From the NCBI GenBank assembly GCA_038502055.1, contig JAXRKN010000021.1, positions 393,501-457,500 of the forward strand: DNA of 64,000 bases, written 5' to 3'. Positions 1 to 14,899 of the stretch are shown one piece after another. The notes beneath the pieces are model-generated. The model worked only from the letters and a program-made list of their open reading frames with translations. It ran no database searches and was not told where the DNA came from. This DNA is from Tanytarsus gracilentus. Taxonomy: Eukaryota; Arthropoda; Insecta; Diptera; Chironomidae. Every line of letters begins with the position of its first letter. Position 1 is the stretch's first letter. A program made the position numbers and the translations under genes.

Positions 1-420
1 CAAAAAATGAATTTCCATAAGTTTTTAGATAATTTTTATATGACGCAATTTTTATCAAAAAAATTACCAACAATCTTGACGTGATTTTAACATTTTTCTT
101 CTATCCCTTTCCTGTTTTCTAATTTTAAACTTTTTTTTGCATTCAAAAAACTGCAAATTAAAAAATTCATCACGAAAAATTGTCTTTAACTCTGCACCCC
201 AAAATTGACAATTCTTCATCACACGCTTTTTGAACTATTCATCGAAATAAATAAAAATTGATTAATTTTTGCATAATGTGTACAAATGGTGAGTGTAAAT
301 GTTTGAAGTTTGTAAGCACTGACAGAAACAGAAAAATACTCTTGATGTTTTTTGACTAAAAACGCTTTATTTGAGTTTTATTTAGAATTTTTAATATTTT
401 TTGCTTACTTAATCTTTTAA

Positions 421-467
421 CCAAGGGGTGGAAACTCAAAATAAATTCAAATTTTCCACTCCTTGCC
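421..467. repeat. Small palindromic repeat (AGGGGTGG family), copy 1
   Basis: Left arm CAAGGGGTGGAAA pairs with right arm TTTCCACTCCTTG around a short AT-rich loop. It lies in par-1 intron sequence. The same end sequence recurs at 2453, 2708, 3206 and 16903. Confidence 0.6.
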
Positions 468-918
468 TCAAGTCCTTTAAAAGTGGATTTTTAAAATCTT
501 TATTATATAATTTAAAAACTTTTAAATATTTTTTGAAGTTTTTTTGCTTAAATTATTAGAAACTTTTTTTAAATTACTCACAACCCCAAAAGGGAAGTAA
601 TTTTTAGCATATTTTATTAAAAACTTAACAAAAAATCTTTAACACCTTGGATACTTTTTTTAATTGGCAGTAGATTTTTGACTAATTAAAATTTAAATTC
701 ACTAAAAACAGCAAATTTATTTGCTCTCAAATTTTTCTCTCTCTTTTCTTCTCCTTTTTATCACTGAAAATTTAACACCATAAAAAAAATTATATTTTGC
801 ACTTTTTTATTTTTTAATTTAAAATTTTCTTTCATTTCTTTTCTCCTTTTTACCTGTTTTGGCAAATATTTAATTATTTTACCAAAAAACACTTGAAATT
901 ATGAAAAAATTATTTAAG

Positions 919-4280
<3,362 letters not shown>

Positions 4281-4463
4281 CTCAATCGACAATCTTCGAC
4301 CACCACGAATAACAACAACAACAATCCAATGCCGCCGCCAACAATTCACGAAAAGTCCGACGAGACGACATCCGAGTCGTGGAGCTTCGAGAGTGGCGAA
4401 GATATCATCGAAATTTCATTAAACGAGTGCGGCAATGCCAAAAGTGGTGCAAAGAAGAAATAG
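4281..4463 (+). other. In-frame coding-like extension after the par-1 TGA
   Basis: Directly after the par-1 stop (TGA followed by C) the same reading frame stays open for 60 codons, to TAG at 4461-4463. The stretch is clearly more GC-rich than the surrounding 3' sequence. It reads like protein: an Asn run, MPPP, then an acidic SES/GED segment and a Lys-rich end. TGA-C is a known leaky context in Drosophila. The observation is direct; readthrough is an inference. Confidence 0.55.
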
Positions 4464-6363
4464 GAAAAAATGAGGCGAAAAGTTTTTAGGAACCTTAAAA
4501 GTGTTGAAATAGAAGAAAAAACTGTTTAAAGTAATTTAAAATGAAAAAAGAAAATTATTGTTATAAATTATGTGAGAAAAAATGTTTTGGGAGTTCGAGT
4601 GGAAAGAAATGAATGAAAATTTGGACAAAAATTTAAATTTCAAATATTTTTTTTTATTTTTTCCACTTCAACCCTCAAATTTTCATCTTAGAATTTTTTT
4701 AAAATCTCTCTTGTAAATATCTAAAAAACATAAAAATTAGGAAACGAAAAATTATTCAACTTAAAAAATGAATAATGAAAAATATTAAAATATTTTAGAA
4801 ATTAAATAGCGCGATTTCGGTTAGAAAAGCTAAAAAATATCCTGAAAAAAAAGCTTTTTGTTCTCCATCGCAAATTTTGAAACTTTTTCTCATAACATAA
4901 ATTTCTATCAAAGGCATTTTTATTAGGAAAAAACGATAAAATCTGTTTAAATTTAGGAGTCATTGAATCATCGGCGGAAAAATGAGGTGAAAAGTTTTCA
5001 TCTAAAAATTCCACTTTTTCACAAAATTTTCATTTCATCCAACATAAAAAATGCACTAGATACAGGATTATGGTCCATTATTTATGGAGAATAATAAAAA
5101 TTATATATTCAAATTAAAAATAAGTGAAAATTAATTTAAAAATCCAAATTTCTAATTGAATAAATTTCAAAACATAAAAAAAATCACTTTTTAGTAAAAA
5201 TTAGCTAATTAAATGAAAATTAGTTAATATTTTACTAAAAAAACATTGAAGATGGAAAACTAAAATTATTTCCACAAAACCCTTCGAATGTGAGTCGGTA
5301 AAAAGTGCTAAGCAAGAATTTATAAATTCAGTTATAAAAATATAAAAAAAAACTCACATGTAAAAAATAAAAGAAAATATTTAAAATAAATGCAAATATG
5401 TTGAAGAAAAAAAATCTGAAAGTGACTTGAAATTTCCTTTGATTTTCAGTTGAGCTCCAAGTTGAAAAATTTCTGGTAAATTTATTTAAAACTTTTATAA
5501 ATTTTTAAAGCTACTGTCAATCAGTGTTCAGTAAATTTTGTATTTTCAAACTTTTCTAAAAAACATTTTGTGAAGAACATTGATTAAATTTTATTTTTTA
5601 AAAAACTTTTGTATATTTAGAAATTAACTCAATTCAAGCTTGCTTCATAAAAGATGTTTCGATTCTCTTTGGGTGTTGGGTGAAAAAGATAAGTGAAAAT
5701 TGAATAAAATTCTTAGCTTAAAATTGAAAGAAAAAAGCAAAAAAAGCTTGTGAATGTCGTCAATATGTTTAGAAATCAAAAAAGCAGATAAAAAATTTAT
5801 TCATTTTAAAAAAATTTACAGCCATGAAAAAATATTTAAAATCAAAAAAGACTCAAAAATTATTTTGTGTAGAAAATCAAATCCTCAAATCTTTTTTTAA
5901 CCCACTGTAAAAACAATTTTCCCAGCTATTTCTTATTTAAAAACTATGAAAAATTAATCATTAAAATTATTAAAGAAAAAAATTTCTCTTCCATCCTTTA
6001 CAAAATTAATTTTTATTTTAGTCACAATGAAGATTTTTTTAAAATAAACTTTCTTTCAAAAAGTTAAAATTTAATTTGAGTTAAAAAATATAACTTTAGT
6101 TGTGTCTCTTATCAAATTGTATTTTTATCAAAAAAATATTTTATTCAGTAAACAAAAACACAGAAATTAATATTAATTTTTATTTAAAAGCAATCAAAAA
6201 GTTTATGAATAAAAAAATACACAATGCTAGTAAAAAATTATCAAACGCGAGATGAAATGTGAAGAAAATAGAAATGAAAATAAAAATAAAATTTTAAAAT
6301 CAAAAACTATTTTAATTAAAAATATTTTTAGAAACAATTGTTCTAACAATTTTTTAAACTCTC
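4464..6363. other. AT-rich intergenic region after par-1
   Basis: I see no gene here. It is very AT-rich sequence with short chance ORFs. The first part is presumably par-1 3' UTR. Confidence 0.7.
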
Positions 6364-8007
6364 AAATTTTGCAGAAGGAAATTTTTCGCGTCATTTCTCT
6401 TCAGCTTTTCAATACCAAATGAATTTTTCCTCAACTCTTCTCTCTTCTATCAGTCTAGTTTGAGCATAAAATTCTTTCATGCCACCAGGCACCAACACAC
6501 TCGCAAATTTATAAATCACATCCTCGCATCATGTTCGTGCTTTACTTGCCGGCCGGCTGTGATTGTGAGTGTAGACAAAGCAATGCAGTGAAGATCAAAT
6601 TTCATGAGCGAGCAATGAGAGAAAAATTATGCTGAGGAAAGCAGAAAAACGAGCGGTGGAAATTGTATTAAGAAATTTCAAATTTAACTTAGTTAAAAAT
6701 TGACTAATTTGGGTTGAAAATTATTTTTTTTAATTTCCATTTATAGAATTATTTTCCTCATAATTTCTCCTCACTAAAATGATCGTCAAATTAATTTTTT
6801 GAGCAGTTTAAATTTATTTTTCACAAAAATCACGAAGTCAAGAAAAGAAGAAGAAAACATTTAAAAAATTTCAAATCTGAAACTGTCGCATCACAGTAGA
6901 ACGTTTCATAGAATAAAATGGCCATCAAGAATAAATAAGAAAGGATGATTATGGCTAACTTAAGTATTTAAAATAATAGCTGAATATGTGTTCTATCAAC
7001 TACCTTAAAAAATTATTTTTTTGCCGAGCACCATATCTCAGAAAAAGGCTTTTTGCTTGACCCCTACACATATATTAAAAAAATAGCCTCTTATTAAAAA
7101 TGAGAATATTTCTTTAATTAAAAAGTTTCTTTAAAAAGTGTTAATTCACGATTGTCATAAATAAATTTCCGATAGATTTTTTAAAAATTTCAATGTAAAA
7201 AAATGCTTTGGAAGTGCTTTAAACATGATTTTTCTGAGTAAACGAACACACTCATTAAAAAACGTCTGCACAGTTTACGGAACGCATCGAAACGCTGAAT
7301 GGGGTATCAAGCAGGATAGCCAAAGGAGGAATCTATCAAATGGAATTGGTTTGATTTGCACGTTTTTGCACGTTTCCAAGATAATTGCATTCAAAGATGA
7401 CTCTAAAATCGTACTTTTGTATGAAAATCATTATTTGACATAAAGTAATCTTTGGTTTTGAGCCATCATGCAACAAATTATAGGGCATCGAAGAGATAAA
7501 TCACTTGAAGAAAGGCTTAAATTTTGTATGAAAAAATAAACATAATTCAGTTATGCATTTTGCAACTCGTTACAACTTGTTGTCAATGCCATTAATGCTT
7601 AAAACAATTAAGTAAAGAAATAATCTATGAGGCATTAATAAGGACTTTTAGGAGCCTCCAATAGTAAAATTTTGTGCTGATTTATGATTTAAATAAATCT
7701 GTTAAGCCGTAGTTAACAATTAGTAAAGTTTTAGAGCACGTTGGCCATTTTTAATATCAAACGTTCCACTGTGCGCATAAAACCTTCAAAAATATTATAT
7801 CATTTTTAAACAAACAATTACAGCTAGAATCTTTGAAATGCGACTTTATGTGGCGTCGCTGAGTTTGCGATTCTTAAAAAATTTTATGAGATTTCTGTAA
7901 ACAAAGTCGGTGACTTGCCTGTGATGATATGTGAAGCTGATGATGAGAAATCTGTTGGAGATAAAGAATTTAAATAAAGTTGAAGCACAATGTCGATAAG
8001 ATGAGTC
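6364..8007. repeat. Left arm of a large inverted duplication
   Basis: The sequence from AAATTTTGCAGAAG to ATGAGTC reappears, reverse-complemented and nearly identical, at 13831-14574. The most striking shared block is around 6540-6680 (GCCGGCCGGCTGTGATTG and following). The left arm is longer because a transposon (6892-7773) has inserted; without it and its target duplication both arms are roughly 750 bp. No clear gene lies in the arm. The GC-rich shared block could be regulatory or a relic exon. Confidence 0.9.
6892..7773. mobile_element. 882-bp non-autonomous DNA transposon with RSS-like ends
   Basis: The ends are inverted repeats of about 32 bp: CACAGTAGAACGTTT on the left and, read inward from the right, CACAGTGGAACGTTT, both running to AATGGCC. 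The insertion is flanked by a 5-bp direct repeat CGCAT (6887-6891 and 7774-7778). The matching empty site, with one copy, is present in the other duplication arm at 14058-14062. A 5-bp duplication and CAC-starting ends fit the Transib superfamily, and the right end begins with the heptamer CACAGTG. No transposase is visible: the 72-codon ORF at 7225 has no recognisable motif. The boundaries are firm and the superfamily is inferred. Confidence 0.85.
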
Positions 8008-8399
8008 TGAAAAAACTGAGACTGAATATTATCTACAAGAAATTTAAGACAAAGGTTTAAAAATTGAATTTTAAAAATTTAGTTGTATAATAAAAAAATA
8101 TAAATTTCTGAACAGAAATTTTAGGTAAATTTTTAAATTTATTTTTAGACTTTTTGTTAAAATATTTTTCTTAAAGATGAGATTGATTGCAATGCTATTT
8201 AAAGTTTTTTCCTTAAGTTAAATTTTTATTTTTTATTGGTTTTTGTCCACAAAGATTCTCAAAGAATTTCAAATTTTAAATTTATTTATTTAATTTTTTA
8301 TTTAAAATATTTTTATAATTTTAAGGATACCTAAAATTAATAAAGAAAAGTATTATTAAAAACTTGATTTTTTTAAAAAGTCAATTTAAATCTACCATT

Positions 8400-9140
8400 T
8401 CATTTAAGATTTTCTTCTTCTTCTAATTTTTTCTCTTCATCTTCATCCTTTAAAAAATCTTTCAAAATTTTTTCATCACTTTTTTCTTCTCTCGTGTCAA
8501 ATTTTTCGTCATCGTTCATGTCATATTTGACTTTCTCATAATTTTCATCATTTTTGTGATCGTTTTCTTCAATTTTCGGCAGTGCTAATGCTTCTTGTGT
8601 GTAATCTCTGATTTCATAGAAATTGTCAGCAAAACACGACAAAGGAAATTCAATTTCATCATTTTCGTCATCAATTCCGTCCCAGAAAAATTCGGCGACA
8701 TCTTCGGCTGATAAATTTGCTATTTTTGCGACTTTATCGGTGACACTTTGAACTCGATTGAGAACTTCACTCGTAAAATCGATATAACCATCAATTGCGA
8801 CGTCTGAAAATTCAGTCAAGCCGAATTTGTCAACTTTTGGAAAGTTTGCATAGAAATTTTCAAGAATTTCATCAGATTTAGCTTCAAAAGTGTCGCAAGA
8901 ATGATTTTCGTTGACATTTTGCGGTGGATTTGCATCAAATTTCTGCACAAAATAATTCACGACAATATTTTGAGGTAAAGTTTTAGGTTGACTCGCCAAA
9001 TAGTGATGATGGTCACTAACCAAAATTAGCATCGTACAAATTATGATTAGAAAAGTGAAAAAATAAAATGCAAAATCCATCGAATTTTTTCTTTTTTCTT
9101 TAAGATTCGGGATTGAAATTTCAACAGACTTTGAATCCAT
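8400..9140 (-). CDS. Orphan single-pass membrane protein with an acidic tail
   Basis: This single-exon gene encodes 246 residues from the ATG at 9140. An upstream in-frame TTG at 9164 is not used as the start. I do not recognise it. A basic stretch (KEKRKN) precedes one hydrophobic segment at about residues 22-42 (FYFFTFLIIICTMLILV), suggesting a type II protein with most of its mass outside. Residues 45-180 contain a few Cys and moderately hydrophobic sequence. The C-terminal 70 residues are very rich in Asp, Glu and Lys and may be disordered. It lies between the arms of the inverted duplication. The long clean frame in a very AT-rich area supports a real gene, but there is no family evidence. 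Confidence 0.6.
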   Translation of the reverse strand: MDSKSVEISIPNLKEKRKNSMDFAFYFFTFLIIICTMLILVSDHHHYLASQPKTLPQNIVVNYFVQKFDANPPQNVNENHSCDTFEAKSDEILENFYANFPKVDKFGLTEFSDVAIDGYIDFTSEVLNRVQSVTDKVAKIANLSAEDVAEFFWDGIDDENDEIEFPLSCFADNFYEIRDYTQEALALPKIEENDHKNDENYEKVKYDMNDDEKFDTREEKSDEKILKDFLKDEDEEKKLEEEENLK

Positions 9141-9530
9141 TTTGAATTCTTGTGATATCAGCAATGTAAAAAGTGGAACTGAAAGTTAAAATTAAAGTTG
9201 GTTGGAAATAAATATGAAAAATATTAAAGTTAAGGAATGAAAATCGTGATGCAAAATGACACGACTTTCATGATGACCGTGAGTTAGTTGAGAATGACGC
9301 AAAAAAATAAAAATAAAATTTAAAACTACGCAATTATAAAACTTTTTAAGAATTTTACTACCAAAACTAAAAACATGTCACCAAAAATTTCAAGCCACAA
9401 TTTAATCCAAGTTTAAAAATAATTTCACATTTTTATCTAACGGACACAATATTTAACTTTTATTAACATGAGCGACACGACTGAAAAATTCCTTATTGAT
9501 TTTTAAGTAGTTAAAGGAGCATTTTAAAAC

Positions 9531-9560
9531 TATAAAAAATTCCATTGATTTTTTATCAGT
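9531..9560 (+). promoter_or_regulatory. TATA box and initiator of the 9584 gene
   Basis: TATAAAAAA at 9531 is followed about 27 bp later by TCAGT (9556-9560), the arthropod initiator, and 24 bp further on by the ATG. This spacing is that of a classic insect core promoter. The remaining intergenic sequence 9141-9530 holds nothing else I can name. Confidence 0.65.
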
Positions 9561-9583
9561 TTAGAGCAGACAAGTTGAACAGA

Positions 9584-11664
9584 ATGGACGTAAAAGTTTC
9601 TACAATTTTAGGTTTTTTATTTATATTTTGTATAAATGTTTTTGGAGGTGAGAAAAATTACAAATTAATTAAAAAATTATTTTTTGTCTGAATTTTCTGA
9701 ATTTAAATTTGATTTTTAAAATTAAGAAGAAATTTTTTAAAAAGCATTTCTTTACAATAAATTTCCAGATTCAATGGCTGACCCTGATTGTCCGCACAAC
9801 GTCACAATTTATTTGGACATCCTCGATCGTCGCTTCACGAGTCTGACATTTCTTCGCACAGAAGTTATTGCGGCTTTAAATGCGACAGCAATTAGGTGGA
9901 CGTTGTTATTCGGGTGCTTATAATTGGGTAAAATTAAATGCGTAATATTTTAAAAAAAGCATTTTACACTTGACACTTGATTAAAGTTTGAAGGTACTGT
10001 ATGCGGACAATTTTGTAAAATAAAGAATGACTTTAAGCTTCCTTTGGCATGAAAAGCCGTTTTAATTTTCTCATAAAAAATCCTCTTCATTTATATGTAA
10101 TTTTATAATTAAATAGTTGCAATTTTTCCATATATTTTTCTTGAGTACGAAGGTCTTCATCAACACATTCCTATAAACTTAAATTTTATATGTCACAGAG
10201 TGTTTAAAAATTAAATTTATGACGTGTTATAATTGGAGTAAATTTCACATTAGTAGGAATGAAATTTTATAGTAAAAATTTTTTTTATGGGATAAAATCA
10301 AAATGAATGAAAAAATAAAAGAAAATATCGTGGCGTGCTCGTTTGTGGAGTACTGTATTAAAAAGGAATTAAAATACTTAAAAGCTTTTCCAAAACTCCA
10401 ACGAGGGAACCAATACCCAGCATAAAGCATGTCCTAAAACTAACTTTTAGTAGAGGAACCAACATCCAGCGGAGAAAGTAATATCTAGCGTAAGAATAAC
10501 TTCCAGCGGAGGAACTAACTTCCAGTGAAGGAACTAACTTCCACTGGCGGAACTGGTTTCCAGCGGAGGAACTAACTTCCACTGGCGGAACTGGTTTCCA
10601 GCGGAGGAACTAACTTCCAGCGGAGGAACTAACTTCCACTGGCGGAACTGGTTTCCAGCGGAGGAACTAACTTCCAGCGGAGGAACAACTTCCACTGGCG
10701 GAACTGGTTTCCAGCGGAGGAACTAACTTCCAGGAAGGAACTAATTTCCAGCGAAGGAACAAGATCGAATACCAGGTTAAACTAAATTACAGTAGCAAAA
10801 TCATTTAAAATTATTTTATCACAATAAGATCTAGAACGAAGAGAAATAAAATTATTAGAGATGCTTTTAGGGGTGAGTATTGAGTTCTATTTTAAGTGGC
10901 CTCTGAAGTGATTTAGCTCTTATTACATCTACTATTGAAAGTAAAAAATTGAAAAGAGTATAAAAAAAGGGATTTTGAGGTTGTTGGAAGCGCTGCTTGC
11001 ACTTGCCAGACATTGAAATCAAAAATATCAATCTCTTCATACTTAATCAACTCACTAAGAAAGATGAAGATTTTATCAAAATTTGATTTTATATAATTTT
11101 TAAAATTTCTCCGGAATTCAGAAGGTTTTGAATTAATTTTTGATGAAGGGCCGTAAAAAATTTAAAGTCGCTCAAAATAAAGCTGTTTCTTTTGCGAATC
11201 TAACGAGGTACTGAAAATGCATGATCAGCAGTGCCAAGTAAGAGAAATTTCATGATTTATTATCTTGCGATTCAATTTACTCCGGAATAACAAGCGTCCA
11301 CCCTATTAATTGTGAAATTTATTCTCGAAATTTTGCATCAGATCTCGATGACTTTGCATTCAATCAAACCGATCGAGTTACAAAAGCATTTCTGGATATG
11401 ATTCATTTATCTGAATACTATTTAACCGAAGTCGAAGCTTGTGTCTTGTTAGAATATCTAGAAGGTTATTTGAGTCATGAACTTCCTTACACTTACTATT
11501 GCATTCTTCCACTTTTGGAGTGCATTCATGATTATGTTCAAGAAACTATTTATCATATTGAGGAAATTGTCGATTACTGGAAATCTCAAATCAATGGAAA
11601 ATGTAAAAATGACATCAAAACTTGTGGAGTTATTAGCGATTATTACGAATATTATGATTATTAA
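9584..11664 (+). CDS. Putative small secreted protein with a repeat-bearing intron
   Basis: The tentative model is 9584-9647, 9769-9895 and 11295-11664, about 165 residues. Exon 1 encodes a signal-peptide-like start (MDVKVSTILGFLFIFCINVF). Exon 2 encodes an extracellular-looking segment with PDCPHNVT and two possible N-glycosylation sites. Exon 3 encodes a Cys- and Tyr-rich segment (EACVLLEYLEG, YYCILPLLECIHDY, KCKNDIKTCG) ending in a run of Tyr and Asp. The phases join cleanly. The long intron, 1.4 kb with a minisatellite, is atypical, and a 56-bp intron (11239-11294) with a further exon upstream is an alternative. After 9895 a shifted frame reads GGRCYSGAYNW, so a frameshifted or different exon 2 end is possible. 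I do not recognise the family. Confidence 0.45.
10441..10762. repeat. Minisatellite of about 19-bp units
   Basis: Units such as AACTAACTTCCAGCGGAGG, AACTGGTTTCCAGCGGAGG and AACTAACTTCCACTGGCGG alternate roughly 15 times. The block is far more GC-rich than its surroundings and lies between putative exons of the secreted-protein gene. The minus-strand ORF over it is only a translation of the repeat. Confidence 0.9.
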
Positions 11665-13830
11665 AAAATATATACATGAAAATGAGAAAATTATTCAAAA
11701 ATAAAAAATGATGTAAAAATTTCAATAAAATTTAATTAAACATTAAAAAATGCTTCAATGACACTCGATCTTCTTTACTGCCGTTAAATTTGTTCCGCAT
11801 CCTTGAAAATCTTAAATCACCCCTCGCACATCATCATTTCATGCTTGCGCTCAAGGCAATTTGACACTCCAATTTGAGTCCCTAAAAAACATCACACGAA
11901 CGAGTTGCGAGAGATTTTCGGTCTCAAATTTCATTAGAAGAATTCGTTTAATATGAGCAGCGATGATTTATTGGCTGCGTTGCCATCGACAACCACTTAA
12001 TGATGGTGTTTACACTAATTGGCATGAAAATAATAAATGAGAAATGAAAAAGAGCCAATTAGAGAGTCTAAAATGATTTTTTTGTCAGTAATTTGACCAT
12101 ATGGGTGAAAAATTTGTTTTTATTTTCATGAAACTCTAGATGAGTCAGGTGGAAAATAAAATGTTATTAAATAATTTTTAATTGACTACAAAAATATTTA
12201 AAAAATTTAATTTTTTCCTTTTAATTTTTTCAAGCTTCAAAATTTTTAATCTTAATCTCAAATTTCACTCAATTTCACCCAAAAAATAAAATCTTGATAA
12301 AAATTTTAAATTTCCAATGAAAACATTTTGCACTCAAAAATCTGCAAAATCAGATCGAAAAAATTCTTTTCTTCCATGTTGACACCAAAAATGAGATTTT
12401 CAATTGCTTTCTATCGCTCGATTAGCCATCTCGAGTGAATTTTCTCTTCACAATCTCATTCGCATCTTTTGTTTACCTTTTTTTCCTGTGCAACACCTCA
12501 CAAAAACACTTTCGAGCTCATCCCCTAAAAAATGTTTTTTAAACCCTCAAAATTTAATCGAATTGTTGAAATCTCATGCAATTGTTTGTCTCGTTTTTGA
12601 GGATTAGGGAGGAGATGATAAAAATTTGGGTTGAAAATATTTGAGGCAAAAAATTTAATTTTTAAAATTTATTTAAAATCCAATTTTAAATTTTATTTTT
12701 TTAAAAATTTTTAAAGTTGCAAGGATAAAAATCATCGACGAGTCTTCAAGCGAATTTTTCATATTAGAAATATTTAACGATTTTATAAAAAATTTATCGG
12801 TGAATTTTTCAATCTCACATTTTTAAATTTCATAACTGCACATGAGATCAAATGACATCCGTCCTGCTTTTGAATAAAATTTTCTATCTTTTTTCATCAA
12901 ATTCCAACAACTCCAAAATGTCTCTTCTTTCAGCTTTGTTGGATGACGACAGCAACAAAAAAATTATCTTTCATTCTTGATATTTGACACCTCGAAAAAA
13001 GGTGAAATTAAATTTCATTATGAGAGAATGAGAAGAACTGTTTTATTAAAATTGAGAGATTAAAGGACTCGGTTGTGATTGGATGAATGAGGAACCTCCT
13101 TTTTAAGAATGTGTTGGTGAGTTTTTGATGCGCTGTGAATTTATTAAGGTTGAAAAATGTCACAAAAGAAGTTTTGGAATAAAAAAATTTTAAATTGAGA
13201 TTTTTAATAAAAGTTGATTAAATTTTATAAAAAAATAGACATTTTTTTAAAAAATTACTATTTTTTCTCAAATAATTTTTAGAGTTTAAATTTCTAATAA
13301 AAATTTCATTTTAATATTTCAAAAAATCTAGAATTGCGTCACTTTAAAATTATTCAAAAAAATATTTATTACAGCTTAACGGAAGTGAGCAGTCAAGAGC
13401 GTCCTTTTGTGTCTCTCGCACTCATTCACAGCATGAAGACAATAACAATAGCACAAAACTACCCTAAACTCAAACATTGAAGATTATCCGAAAATTGTCA
13501 GGTCAAAAAATTGCACAAAATTGTATATTTTTCTTGAAATGTTTTTGTTCATTTTTATGGATTATCGCCTGCAATAAAATTTGATATTTTTTGTGTGACA
13601 AAAGAAGATTTTAATGTCACATGCAGGGATGATGCCATAAGTGGCTTCAAATTGATGTTGAGTGAGACTAAAATGGGATTTTAAAAGACAGTTTTGGTAA
13701 TTGAGATTTTTTTCGGGTCGCTTGAGTTGGGAAAAATTGCAATAAATTTAGAAAATGTCTTTTAAAAATTAGATTTTATTTTGTCAGTTGAAAATTTTCA
13801 TGTTAAAAATTTCCACATTTTAATTTTCAT
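11665..13830. other. Intergenic region upstream of Six4, possible regulatory DNA
   Basis: I find no gene. Two blocks stand out as less AT-rich and less repetitive: about 11800-12070 (with TAATTG-type homeodomain sites and a cluster of CGCAC/GCGAGAG words) and 13370-13490. Lying upstream of a developmental transcription factor, they are candidates for enhancers. That is inference only. Confidence 0.4.
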
Positions 13831-14574
13831 GACTCATCTTATCGACATTGTGCTTCAACTTTATTTAAATTCTTTATCTCCAACAGATTTCTCATCGTCA
13901 GTTTCACATATCATCGCAGGTCAAGTCACCGACTTTGTTTACAGAAATCTCATAAAATTTTTTAAGAATCGCAAACTGAGCGACGCCACATAAAGCCGCA
14001 TTTCAAAGATTTTAGCTTAAATTGTTTAAAAAATGATTTAATATTTTTAAAGGTTTTATGCGACAGTTTCAGATTTGAATTTTTTAAATGTTTTCTTCTT
14101 CCTTTCTTGACTTCGTGATTTTTGTGAAAAATAAATTTAAACTACTTAAAAAATTAATTTGACGATCATTGTAGTGAGGAGAAAAATAATTCTATAAATG
14201 GAAATTTAAAATAATTAAAATAATTTTCAACCCAAATTAGTCATTTTTTAACTAAGTTAATTTTAAAATTTCTTAACACAATTTCCACCGCTTGTTTTTC
14301 TGCTTTCCTCAGCATAATTTTTTCTCTCATTGCTCGCTCATGAAATTTGATCTTCACTGCATTGCTTTGTCTACACTCACAATCACAGCCGGCCGGCAAG
14401 TAAAGCACGAACATGATGCGAGGATGTGATTTATAAATTTGCGAATGTGTTGGTGGCATGAAAGAATTTTATGCTCAAACTAGACTGATAGAAGAGAGAA
14501 GAGTTGAGGAAAAATTCATTTGGGATTGAAAAGTTGAAGAGAAAAGACGTGAAAAATTTACTTCTGCAAAATTT
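13831..14574. repeat. Right arm of the inverted duplication (with empty transposon site)
   Basis: This is the reverse complement of 6364-8007 minus the transposon. The uninterrupted target, single-copy ATGCG on this strand, is at 14058-14062. The differences I see are scattered substitutions and a 6-bp indel (CCAGGCACCAACA against CCAACAC). The arm ends about 325 bp before the Six4 start codon, so it may include Six4 upstream control sequence. Confidence 0.9.
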
Positions 14575-14899
14575 AATGGAAAATTCAAAATTTTGTCCGA
14601 AAAAAATTGTGTGAAGTTTTAAAAAAATTGTGAAAATTTATGAAAAAAATATTTGATTTCAAAATTTGCAAAAAAAAATTAAAAAAATTTAGGATATTTT
14701 AAAATAATTTGAAGAATTTAAAAAATTTAAAATTATCATAAAAATTTAAAAAAAATATAAAACTGAGAAAAAGAATTTAAAAAAATTAAAATCAGTTCAA
14801 AAGTGACAAAAAATAAATTTTTTTCAATTAAAAAATGATTTTAATTTTTTATACAAAACAAATTTAAAAAGAGTGTGAAATTAAATTAAATATTCAGCC

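Noticed and set aside
7225..7443. 72-codon ORF inside the transposon
   Set aside because: Too short for a transposase, with no catalytic motif. The element is treated as non-autonomous.
10358..10582. Minus-strand ORF with repeated SSSAGNQF-like residues
   Set aside because: It is only the translation of the minisatellite.
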